17,418 bases of DNA from an uncultured Corynebacterium sp. (GTDB taxonomy: Bacteria > Actinomycetota > Actinomycetes > Mycobacteriales > Mycobacteriaceae), in the NCBI RefSeq assembly GCF_946221105.1, contig NZ_CAMICL010000043.1, forward strand, positions 1 through 17,418. Direction: 5' to 3'. The notes beneath the pieces are model-generated. The model saw only the letters and a program-made list of their open reading frames with translations. It was not told the DNA's origin and made no database searches. Numbering within the stretch: position 1 is the first letter of the stretch; each line of letters opens with the position of its first letter. Below, piece after piece: positions 7,146 to 13,886 of this stretch. The position numbers and the translations under genes were made by a program.

Positions 7146-9482
7146 TTAGGCGGTGACCGGCTGCCGCACGGAGGGGCGAGCGGGCTGCGGTGAGGAACTT
7201 GTGTTGTCGTGGGAGGACTTGAATCTACGCAGCGTGAGGGAGTTGGAGACCACGAACACCGAGGAGAAGCCCATCGCAATGCCCGCCAACCCCGGGTTGA
7301 GGAAACCGATCGCGGCGACCGGGATCAGCACGACGTTGTAGGCGAACGCCCAGAACAGGTTGCCCTTGATGGTGCCCAGCGTGCGACGTGACAGACGGAT
7401 GGCATCGCCCGCGGAGCGCAGGTCGTTGTTCATTAAAGTGATATCGGAGGCCTCGATGGCGACATCCGTGCCCGCCCCCATGGCCAGACCCAGATCGGCC
7501 TGGGCCAGGGCGGCCGCGTCATTGACGCCGTCGCCGACCATGGCGACCTTCTTGCCCTCATGTTGTAGCTTCTCGATGACCGCGACCTTGTCCTGCGGCA
7601 TGACCTCGGCACTCACGTTGGCCACATCGATGCCCACCTCTTGGGCGACGGCGGCCGCGGCCTTCGCGTTATCGCCGGTGAGCAGGTACGGCCTCAACCC
7701 CAGCCTGCGGAACTGGGCGACCGCTTCCGCTGAGGAGTCTTTGATGACATCGCGCACCACGACCACACCGGCGGGCTGGTCATCGACGTAGACAGCCACC
7801 GGGGTCGCGCCCTGCGACTGTGCGTGGTCGAAGGCGGTGGTGAGGTCACGGGGCAGCTGGCCGGCGGGGCGGCCGACGGTGACGACGTGACCCTTGACGG
7901 TGGCCGTGACGCCCCGGCCGGCGGTGCTGTCGAAGTCGGTGGCCTCCTGGATGTTCCCGGAGCGCTCGGCCTCGGTGACAATCGCCTTGGCGATGGGGTG
8001 CTCGGAGCCTGCTTCGACGGCCGCCGACAAGGCGAGGACCTCGTTGTTGGTGTAGCCGTCGGCGGCGTGGACGCCGGTGACCGACATGACCCCGGAGGTG
8101 ACGGTGCCGGTCTTGTCCATGACGATGGTGTCGACCTGGCGGGTGGATTCAAGGACCTCCGGGCCCCTGATCAACAAGCCAAGCTGTGCGCCCCGGGAGG
8201 TGCCCACCAGCAGGGCGGTCGGGGTGGCCAGTCCCAGGGCGCATGGGCAAGCGATGATCAGCACCGCGACTGCGGCGGAAAAGGCCCAGTTCGCCCCGCT
8301 GCCGGCGGCGAGGTGGACGATCAGGGTGATGATGGAGACGACAATGACCGTCGGGACGAAGACCGAGGAAATCTTATCCACCAGGCGCTGGACCGGGGCT
8401 TTTTTCGCCTGGGCGTCAGTGACCAGCTTGGCCATCTGGGACAGCGTGGTCTCCGAACCTGTGCGGGTGACTTCGACCAGCAGTCGACCGGAGGTGTTGA
8501 TCGTCGCGCCCGTGACCGGGGTGCCGGGGGCGGCCTCGACGGGAACGGACTCGCCGGTCAGCATCGACTCGTCGATGGCCGAGGTGCCCTCGATGACACG
8601 ACCGTCGGTGGCGATCTTCTCACCCGGGCGGACGACGAAGACGTCACCGACTGTCAGCTGGGAGACCGGGACGCGGACTTCCTCACCGTCGCGGATCACC
8701 GCGGCGTCTTTCGCACCCATGTCCAGCAGGGACTTCAGCGCCGCGGAGGACTGGCCCTTGGCGCGGACCTCAAACCACCGGCCGAGCAACAGGAAGGTGA
8801 TGACTACGGCGATGGTCTCGAGGTAGATGTGGTCCATGCCGTCATCGCGGGGCAGCAGGCTCATCTCCATGACCATGCCGGGGTGCCCGGCGTTGCCGAA
8901 AAACAAGGCCCACAGCGACCACAGATACGCAGCAGTAGTGCCCAGAGACACGAGTGTGTCCATCGTGGTCGAGCCGTGACGCAGGTTGGTTAAGGTCGCC
9001 CGGTGGAACGGGGCGCCACCGTAGAAGTAGATCAGGGTGGACATGACGAGTAGGGCCCACTGCCAATTCATGAACTGCAGGGACGGGATCATCGAGATCG
9101 CGACCACCGGAACGGAGAGGATCGTCGACCCGATCAGACGCGACTTCAGGTCTGTGGCCTCGGCCTCGCGGGCCTGTTCGTGGCGGTCACCGACCACCTC
9201 GGTGTCCTCCTCCGGGCCGCTGTCCACGGCGGAGGCGTGTTGATCCCCCATGGTGAACGCGTCGTATCCGGCACCCCGCACGGTTTCGATCAGCCGATCG
9301 GCGTCGACTTTGGTGGGGTCGTAACTGACGGAGGCGGATTCGGTGGCGAAGTTGACGGTGGCCTCCACGCCATCGAGCTTGTTGAGCTTGCGCTCCACCC
9401 GCCCTGAGCACGACGTACAGGTCATGCCGGTGACGCCCAGATCGACCTGGAATAGGTCAACCGACGGTTGAGTTTGAATCAT
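7146..9482 (-). CDS. copA: Cu(I)-exporting P1B-1 ATPase
   Basis: 778 residues, full length for a CopA with one N-terminal metal-binding domain. Order of parts: HMA domain with GMTCTSC (Cys22, Cys25); membrane helices from about 115; actuator domain with TGES (309-312); the metal-transport CPC motif IIACPCALGLATP (Cys412, Cys414); the phosphorylation site DKTGT (Asp456); SEHPIAKAI in the nucleotide domain; GDGVNDAAAL hinge; and the last two helices with FAYNVVLIP and GFSSVFVVSNSL, the Cu(I)-specific Tyr-Asn and Met/Ser signatures. It pumps cytoplasmic Cu(I) out. The start ATG 9482 has AAGGA upstream. copZ lies 170 bp upstream on the same strand and the two probably form one CsoR-controlled transcript, with a stem-forming spacer between them. 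Confidence 0.97.
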   Translation of the reverse strand: MIQTQPSVDLFQVDLGVTGMTCTSCSGRVERKLNKLDGVEATVNFATESASVSYDPTKVDADRLIETVRGAGYDAFTMGDQHASAVDSGPEEDTEVVGDRHEQAREAEATDLKSRLIGSTILSVPVVAISMIPSLQFMNWQWALLVMSTLIYFYGGAPFHRATLTNLRHGSTTMDTLVSLGTTAAYLWSLWALFFGNAGHPGMVMEMSLLPRDDGMDHIYLETIAVVITFLLLGRWFEVRAKGQSSAALKSLLDMGAKDAAVIRDGEEVRVPVSQLTVGDVFVVRPGEKIATDGRVIEGTSAIDESMLTGESVPVEAAPGTPVTGATINTSGRLLVEVTRTGSETTLSQMAKLVTDAQAKKAPVQRLVDKISSVFVPTVIVVSIITLIVHLAAGSGANWAFSAAVAVLIIACPCALGLATPTALLVGTSRGAQLGLLIRGPEVLESTRQVDTIVMDKTGTVTSGVMSVTGVHAADGYTNNEVLALSAAVEAGSEHPIAKAIVTEAERSGNIQEATDFDSTAGRGVTATVKGHVVTVGRPAGQLPRDLTTAFDHAQSQGATPVAVYVDDQPAGVVVVRDVIKDSSAEAVAQFRRLGLRPYLLTGDNAKAAAAVAQEVGIDVANVSAEVMPQDKVAVIEKLQHEGKKVAMVGDGVNDAAALAQADLGLAMGAGTDVAIEASDITLMNNDLRSAGDAIRLSRRTLGTIKGNLFWAFAYNVVLIPVAAIGFLNPGLAGIAMGFSSVFVVSNSLTLRRFKSSHDNTSSSPQPARPSVRQPVTA

Positions 9483-9513
9483 CAGTGATCAGTCCTTCAG
9501 CAAACAGTGGTGA

Positions 9514-9556
9514 GGTGCATCTCCGAGGTCCCAAAAGGCCCGCCCACAGATGCACC
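9514..9556 (-). other. Stem-loop in the copZ-copA spacer
   Basis: GGTGCATCT (9514-9522) and AGATGCACC (9548-9556) are perfect 9-bp inverted repeats with a 25-nt loop. The structure would form in the transcript 32 nt before the copA start codon. A further CTGGGCC/GGCCCAG pair (9581-9587, 9643-9649) spans the rest of the spacer. Candidate roles are RNA processing or balancing copZ and copA amounts; no U tract, so not an obvious terminator. Confidence 0.45.
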
Positions 9557-9652
9557 GTCGGGGATATCGAACCGGCATGGCTGGGCCTGATGGGCATATC
9601 CAGCAGGGTTGGCCCGGCCGTGTCTACGTGAGGCGGGGACCGGGCCCAGGGA

Positions 9653-9862
9653 TTAGGGCTTGACGGTGTAGCCGGCTGTCGTGACAGCGGCGACAACATC
9701 GTCGTCGGTGAAGTTTTCACCCGTGACGGTCACCTGCCCGGTATCCACGGTGGCCTCCACCATGGTCACACCGGCGACCTCGCCGATCTCCTCCTCCACG
9801 GAGGACTTGCAGTGTCCACAGGTCATGCCTTCGATGATGTACTTCTTTGTTACGGCGCTCAT
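9653..9862 (-). CDS. copZ: CopZ-type copper chaperone (HMA domain)
   Basis: 69 residues, a single heavy-metal-associated domain with the metal loop EGMTCGHCKSSV (Cys15, Cys18) and the closing AGYTVKP. It carries Cu(I) in the cytoplasm and hands it to CopA. I chose ATG 9862 because GGAAAGG lies just upstream and the protein then starts at the normal domain border; a longer frame to 9916 would add 18 residues unlike the family. It is the first gene after the CsoR-type operator at 9927-9943 and precedes copA on the same strand. Confidence 0.93.
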   Translation of the reverse strand: MSAVTKKYIIEGMTCGHCKSSVEEEIGEVAGVTMVEATVDTGQVTVTGENFTDDDVVAAVTTAGYTVKP

Positions 9863-9920
9863 CAGATGATCCTTTCCTTGATGTCCTGAGGGGCAGAAGT
9901 GGAGATGCCCCAACAACCTT

Positions 9921-9950
9921 CAACCTATACCCATGGGGGGTATCAGTCAA
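9921..9950 (-). promoter_or_regulatory. CsoR-controlled promoter of copZ-copA
   Basis: The operator at 9927-9943 reads ATACCCATGGGGGGTAT on the plus strand, an inverted repeat ATACCC-N5-GGGTAT. On the minus strand TTGACT (9950-9945) serves as -35, and TATAGG or TAGGTT just after the operator as -10, so the operator fills the spacer. It matches the second operator at 10083-10099 in 14 of 17 positions. Bound repressor would block RNA polymerase. Confidence 0.8.
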
Positions 9951-9954
9951 GGAG

Positions 9955-10035
9955 GTGCCCGGACCTGGTCGCGGAGCGGTGTTTGCCCTCCGCCTCCCGC
10001 TGTCCCCTCCCGACAGTGAGGAGGCTGCTCGGTGA
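9955..10035 (+). pseudogene. 3' end of a sensor histidine kinase gene (CopS-like remnant)
   Basis: The frame reads VPGPGRGAVFALRLPLS and ends SPPDSEEAAR at TGA 10033-10035. This is the typical end of a histidine kinase ATPase domain: the G-x-G-x-x-F turn, an FALRLPL beta strand and a short acidic tail. Only ~26 codons remain; upstream lies the copZ operator. Copper-responsive CopR/CopS pairs often precede copper ATPase genes in corynebacteria, which is why a CopS origin is suggested, but the fragment is too short to prove it. Confidence 0.6.
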
Positions 10036-10074
10036 CCACACCCTGCCCCGCGTGAGGGCCGTGCCCTCCACCCC

Positions 10075-10104
10075 TTGAAAATGTACCCCCGGGGGGTATA
10101 TGCT
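10075..10104 (+). promoter_or_regulatory. CsoR-controlled promoter of the HMA-protein/copB genes
   Basis: TTGAAA (10075-10080) and TATGCT (10099-10104) are -35 and -10 boxes 18 bp apart. Between them lies GTACCCCCGGGGGGTAT (10083-10099), a near-perfect inverted repeat like the copZ operator. The start codon at 10147 follows after about 40 bases. Confidence 0.82.
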
Positions 10105-10146
10105 AACGAGCGTTACCGCATCCCAACGACCCATAGGAGCTTTCCC

Positions 10147-10473
10147 ATGACCACCTCCCCGCCCCACCTCTTGCCGATGGCCTCCCACGGCTGCAGCTGT
10201 TGCGGACCCGCCTCACATGCCGACACCGCCTCCACCCCTGCCGCCAGCGACTCGTCAGCAGGAGGATCCTCCCCTAGCTACCAGGTCACCGGCCTGACCT
10301 GCGGGCACTGCGTGAAAAGCGTGACCCAGGCCCTTCAGGCCCTCCCCCAGGTCGACGACGTCCAGATTGATCTCGCCGCTGGTGGTGTTTCCACCGTCAC
10401 GGTCACCGGTGCCGTACCTCCGGAGATGGTTCGCCGGGCCATCGAAGAGGCCGGCTACACCGTCTTATCCTGA
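10147..10473 (+). CDS. HMA-domain protein with Cys-rich N-terminal tail
   Basis: 108 residues in two parts. Residues 1-43 are a flexible Ser/Ala/Pro tail carrying HGCSCCGPASH (Cys16, Cys18, Cys19 with flanking His), likely a second metal site. Residues 44-108 are a heavy-metal-associated domain with GLTCGHCVKSV (Cys52, Cys55) and the closing EAGYTVLS. The Met before TC is Leu. It is presumably a copper chaperone for the ATPase encoded just downstream, as CopZ is for CopA. I chose ATG 10147 because AGGAG lies 9 bases upstream and the CsoR promoter ends before it; the frame is open further up but would cross the operator. The truncated copB start lies 52 bp downstream. Confidence 0.88.
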   Translation: MTTSPPHLLPMASHGCSCCGPASHADTASTPAASDSSAGGSSPSYQVTGLTCGHCVKSVTQALQALPQVDDVQIDLAAGGVSTVTVTGAVPPEMVRRAIEEAGYTVLS

Positions 10474-10525
10474 TCAGTTTTACCCATCATCTCGACCCCG
10501 ACCGGGTTGATGCGGAAGGAACCTC

Positions 10526-10603
10526 ATGAGCACTCCCCACCATTCCGGAGATCACCATGGTGATCACCCCGCCCCGGAAAACAGACCACACCCGCCTAGG
10601 TAG
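10526..10603 (+). pseudogene. copB: 5' fragment of a CopB-type copper ATPase gene
   Basis: 25 codons, beginning MSTPHHSGDHHGDHPAPEN and stopping at TAG 10601-10603. A His-rich start of this kind is the usual N-terminal metal-binding tail of CopB ATPases. GGAAGGAA lies 5-6 bases before the ATG, and the HMA-protein gene is directly upstream, so the start of a real operon gene is preserved while the body is lost. The next gene converges 15 bp away. The matching 3' end may be the copB fragment at the left edge of the window. Confidence 0.75.
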
Positions 10604-10621
10604 CCGGTTTGATTACGGCTA
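10601..10621. repeat. Short inverted repeat at the end of the copper region
   Basis: TAGCCG (10601-10606) and CGGCTA (10616-10621) surround a 9-nt AT-rich loop and contain the stop codons of both converging frames. It may be a weak terminator of the symporter gene or mark the recombination junction. Confidence 0.4.
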
Positions 10622-12172
10622 GTTGTTGCGGGTCGTCGTGACAACCTTGCCCTCAACGCCCGGCCAAGTGCCAGCCTCGATCATGCGGTTCTTGCGCTCG
10701 ACCCAGAAGTCGGCGTTCTTAATGCCCAGCGCCTCGGGGTCGAAGTGCGGGTCGATGCCAGCCTTCTTCTGGCGGCGGTAGTCCCACAGGCACTTCAGCG
10801 CCGGGACCTGCAGGAAGAGAATCGCCACGATGTTGAGCCACGCGGTCGCGCCGACGCCGATGTCGCCGAGCGCCCAGGCGGTGCCCGGGGTGGTGGTCGC
10901 ACCGATGAAGACAGCCACGAGGATCAGGGCGCGCAGGATCCAGATGATGGCCTTACGTGCGCCTTCGTTCTTCACCCAGCGGTTCAGGTAGGTGAAGTTG
11001 GTCTCTGCCATGTAGTAGTACGCCAGCACCGTGGTGAAGGCGAAGAACATGATCGCCAGTGCGATAAACGACGGGCCCAGGCCGGCGGAGAAGGAGTTCA
11101 GGCCTTCTTGGACGAAGCCGGGGCCGACAGGGATGCCGTCGGCAAGCGAGCCCTCATAGATCACCGCGCCGTCTTCGGATTGGCCCTCGAAGACCTTGTA
11201 CATGTCGGTGGAGATGATGATGAAGGCGGTGGCGGAGCAAACGAACAGGGTGTCGATGTAGACGGCGAACGCCTGGACGAAGCCCTGCTTCGCCGGGTGG
11301 GAGACCTCGGCTGCCGCCGCGGACTGCGGTCCGGTGCCCTGGCCGGCCTCGTTGGAGTAGATGCCGCGCTTGACGCCCCACATGATGGCGGCGCCGAGCA
11401 TGCCGGAGAACGCGGCCTCCTTGTCAAAGGCGGCGCGGACGATGGTGCCGAAGACTTCGGGGATCTGGGAAGCGTTCGCGAACAGCACCACGATGGCGAT
11501 GATGATGTAGATGCCGGCCATGAACGGCACGACCATGGAGGCGAAGTTCGCGATGCGCTTGACACCGCCGATGATGATGAAGGCGAGCAGCACAGTCATG
11601 ATCGTCGCGGAGACCCAGATGTTCACGCCCCACGCATTATCGACGGCCGCAGCCACGCCGTTGGCCTGAATACCCGGCAGGAAGTAGGACGTGGCCAGCA
11701 GCATGCACACCGCGAAGATGATGGCGTAGACCAGCATGAACGGCGCGGCCGCGGTGTGCTTGTAGGTCTTTTCGATGTAGTAGGCGGGGCCGCCGCGGTA
11801 CTCGCCGGTGTCGCGGTCCGTCTCCTTGTAAATCTGGGCGAGGCAGCACTCGATGAACGAGGTGGCGGAGCCGAGCAGGGCCACCAGCCACATCCAGAAC
11901 ACCGCGCCCGGGCCGCCGAACGCGATGGCGGTGGACACGCCGGCGATGTTGCCCACGCCGACGCGGCCGGCGAGCGAGATCATCAGGGATTGGAACGAGG
12001 AAATGCCCTGTTCAGAGCTTTCTCCGGACTTGAGCTGGCGGATCATGTCCGGCAGGCAGCGGATCTGCAGGAACAGGGTGACGAGCGTGAAGTACGCACC
12101 CGCACCAAGACAGAGATAGACGAGAGCGTTGGACCAAATCACACCGTTGAGGGTGTCGATAAAACCTTCCAC
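10619..12172 (-). CDS. AGCS family sodium/amino-acid symporter
   Basis: 517 residues with about 11 hydrophobic helices. Family marks are the N-terminal WSNALVYLCLGAGAYFTL, the signature GRVGVGNIAGVSTAIAFGGPG, WLVALLGSATSFIE, RGIYSNEAGQGTGP and TTTPGTAWALGD. Members bring alanine or glycine into the cell with sodium; the exact substrate here is not readable. The start is GTG 12172, chosen for the strong AGGAGGG ribosome site immediately upstream. It is divergent from the YjiH-type gene across 189 bp and lies near hut genes, so import of an amino acid in that pathway is conceivable but not shown. The opposite strand of this gene is free of stops over most of its length, a GC artefact. Confidence 0.95.
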   Translation of the reverse strand: MEGFIDTLNGVIWSNALVYLCLGAGAYFTLVTLFLQIRCLPDMIRQLKSGESSEQGISSFQSLMISLAGRVGVGNIAGVSTAIAFGGPGAVFWMWLVALLGSATSFIECCLAQIYKETDRDTGEYRGGPAYYIEKTYKHTAAAPFMLVYAIIFAVCMLLATSYFLPGIQANGVAAAVDNAWGVNIWVSATIMTVLLAFIIIGGVKRIANFASMVVPFMAGIYIIIAIVVLFANASQIPEVFGTIVRAAFDKEAAFSGMLGAAIMWGVKRGIYSNEAGQGTGPQSAAAAEVSHPAKQGFVQAFAVYIDTLFVCSATAFIIISTDMYKVFEGQSEDGAVIYEGSLADGIPVGPGFVQEGLNSFSAGLGPSFIALAIMFFAFTTVLAYYYMAETNFTYLNRWVKNEGARKAIIWILRALILVAVFIGATTTPGTAWALGDIGVGATAWLNIVAILFLQVPALKCLWDYRRQKKAGIDPHFDPEALGIKNADFWVERKNRMIEAGTWPGVEGKVVTTTRNN

Positions 12173-12361
12173 GGGACCCTCCTAAAGGGGTATGTGCTGG
12201 GAGTTTTTCGGGAAACCTTGCAGGTATTTAGAGAACATAGGCCATCTGGTTGTGCTTTGGGTCACTTTAGGTGTAAAAATTATGCGCCGACACCGAAAAA
12301 TTCCGTTCTGCGCGATATCCGCAGGGTTTGCGGTGCTGAACGCAACAGATGGAAGGACACA
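12173..12361. promoter_or_regulatory. Divergent promoter region of the symporter and YjiH-type genes
   Basis: 189 bp, clearly more AT-rich than its surroundings near 12225-12300. Plausible plus-strand elements are TTGTGC at 12250-12255 and an A/T-rich -10 region around 12274. An inverted repeat GGTGT (12270-12274) / ACACC (12290-12294) surrounds the presumed start site and could be an operator. No exact promoter can be assigned. Confidence 0.4.
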
Positions 12362-13861
12362 ATGAACGAGACTGCGAGGCCGGTGAACTCTCGGCGCAGG
12401 TTTTCCCCCGCCTGGCCGGTGAAGAACTTGCCGGCGGGTGCGGAGGCGCTCATCCCGGAGCTGGACAACCCCCGCTTCGAGGGCATTGAGGACCCCACCG
12501 ACAACACCGAACACATCACCCGCGCCGAAAACCAGGGCCAGCCGCACACCGCGGACGAGGCTGACCCGAAGCCGAAGGCGGTGTGGCGCTTCTTCGTCTA
12601 CAGCGCCATCGGCATCTTCGCGTTCTTCGTGCCGTTTACCATCGGCGATTCCAAGTCCACGATCCTGCTCGACCACATCGTCAGCTGGATCACCACCACG
12701 CTCGGCGAGGGCACCCGCTACCTGGCGCTGTTCGCCATCATCGCGGGCACGATCTACCAGTTCGTCTCCGGGCGCTGGAAAGAGGATTACCCGCGAATGG
12801 CCTTCGCGGCGCTGTCGGTGCTGGCCATCGTTTTGTGCGCGATGCTCACGTTCGGCTTCGGCCCGGCGTGGCTGTTCAACCCGGAGATCGGCCCGTTCAT
12901 CCTGGACAAGCTGGTCATCTCGGTGGGCCTGCTCATCCCGGTGGGCGCGATCTTCCTGGGACTTCTGGTCGGCTTCGGCCTGATGGAATTTATCGGCGTG
13001 ATGGTGCAGCCGATCATGCGCCCGGTGTTCCGCACCCCGGGCAAGTCCGCGGTGGACGCGGTGGCGTCGTTTTTGGGCTCCTACTCGCTGGGTCTACTGA
13101 TCACGGACCGCATGTACAAAAACGGCAGCTACAACGGCCGCGAGGCGTCGATTGTCGCGTCGGGCTTTTCCACCGTTTCCGCCACCTTCATGGTCATCGT
13201 GGCGAAGACGCTGGACATGATGGAGCACTGGACTGCGTACTTCTTCATCACCTTCATCATCACCTTCATCGTCACCGCGATCGTGGTGCGCATTCCACCT
13301 ATCACCAGGATTCCTGAGGACTACTACCCGGGCGCCACCCCGCACCCGGAAAAGGAGATCGAGGGCAACCGTTTCAAGGCGGCGTGGCGCGAGGCGAAGT
13401 TGGAGCTCAACCGCGCGGAGTCTCTGGGCAAGGTGCTGTGGGCGAACTTCCGCGACGGGTTGATCATGGCCGTGCAGGTCACCCCGGGCATCATGGCCGT
13501 GGGCACGATCGGCCTGGTATTGGCCACCTATACCCCGGTGTTCAAGATCCTTGGCGTGGCGTTCTTCCCGCTGGTGTGGGCGCTGCGCCTGCCGGACCCG
13601 TTGGCGACGTCGGGCGCGCTGGCGTCGGGTCTGGCGGAGATGTTCCTGCCGGCCACGCTGTCCGCGGGTTCGGACGACATGGTGTTGAAGTTCACCATGG
13701 CTGTGGTGTGCGTGAGCCAGATCTTCTTCTTCTCGGCGATGGTGCCGGCGGTGCTGGCCACCGACATCCCGCTGAGCATCTGGAAGATGGTGCAGATCTG
13801 GTTCATCCGCGTGGTGCTCACCGTGCTGATCACCGTGCCGGTGGCGCACCTGGTCTTCTAA
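12362..13861 (+). CDS. YjiH family membrane protein (nucleoside-recognition GATE domain)
   Basis: 499 residues. Residues 1-74 are a hydrophilic, Pro/Glu-rich cytoplasmic tail; about ten membrane segments follow, the first at VWRFFVYSAIGIFAFFVPF. YjiH-family traits include FTIGDSKSTILLDHIVSWI, FGLMEFIGVMVQPIMRPVF, a GKSAVDAVASFLGSYSLGLL segment and, near the end, DPLATSGALASGLAEMFLPA. GATE-domain proteins are thought to move small solutes; the substrate of YjiH members is not established. The frame is open 1.6 kb further upstream but that is antisense to the symporter; ATG 12362 has GGAAGGA at 12351-12357 and starts a normal-length protein. It ends 11 bp before the converging hutG stop, and might take part in histidine or urocanate transport. 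Confidence 0.88.
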   Translation: MNETARPVNSRRRFSPAWPVKNLPAGAEALIPELDNPRFEGIEDPTDNTEHITRAENQGQPHTADEADPKPKAVWRFFVYSAIGIFAFFVPFTIGDSKSTILLDHIVSWITTTLGEGTRYLALFAIIAGTIYQFVSGRWKEDYPRMAFAALSVLAIVLCAMLTFGFGPAWLFNPEIGPFILDKLVISVGLLIPVGAIFLGLLVGFGLMEFIGVMVQPIMRPVFRTPGKSAVDAVASFLGSYSLGLLITDRMYKNGSYNGREASIVASGFSTVSATFMVIVAKTLDMMEHWTAYFFITFIITFIVTAIVVRIPPITRIPEDYYPGATPHPEKEIEGNRFKAAWREAKLELNRAESLGKVLWANFRDGLIMAVQVTPGIMAVGTIGLVLATYTPVFKILGVAFFPLVWALRLPDPLATSGALASGLAEMFLPATLSAGSDDMVLKFTMAVVCVSQIFFFSAMVPAVLATDIPLSIWKMVQIWFIRVVLTVLITVPVAHLVF

Positions 13862-13866
13862 AAAGC

Positions 13867-13886
13867 AGCTGCCTATCGACGCAGCT
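13867..13886. terminator. Small hairpin between convergent yjiH-type gene and hutG
   Basis: AGCTGC (13867-13872) and GCAGCT (13881-13886) pair around an 8-nt loop at the point where the two genes meet. The stem includes the hutG stop region. Only 6 bp and no T tract, so a weak candidate for a shared terminator. Confidence 0.35.

Noticed and set aside
7824..8993. 389-codon plus-strand frame opposite copA
   Set aside because: Antisense shadow of copA with Gly/Asp-rich composition and no recognisable domain.
10745..12361. Very long plus-strand open frame (539 codons) ahead of and in frame with the YjiH-type gene
   Set aside because: It is antisense to the clearly real AGCS symporter, is rich in Asp/Gly/Arg with no family motifs, and results from GC-biased third positions. 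The true start is ATG 12362 with a good ribosome site.
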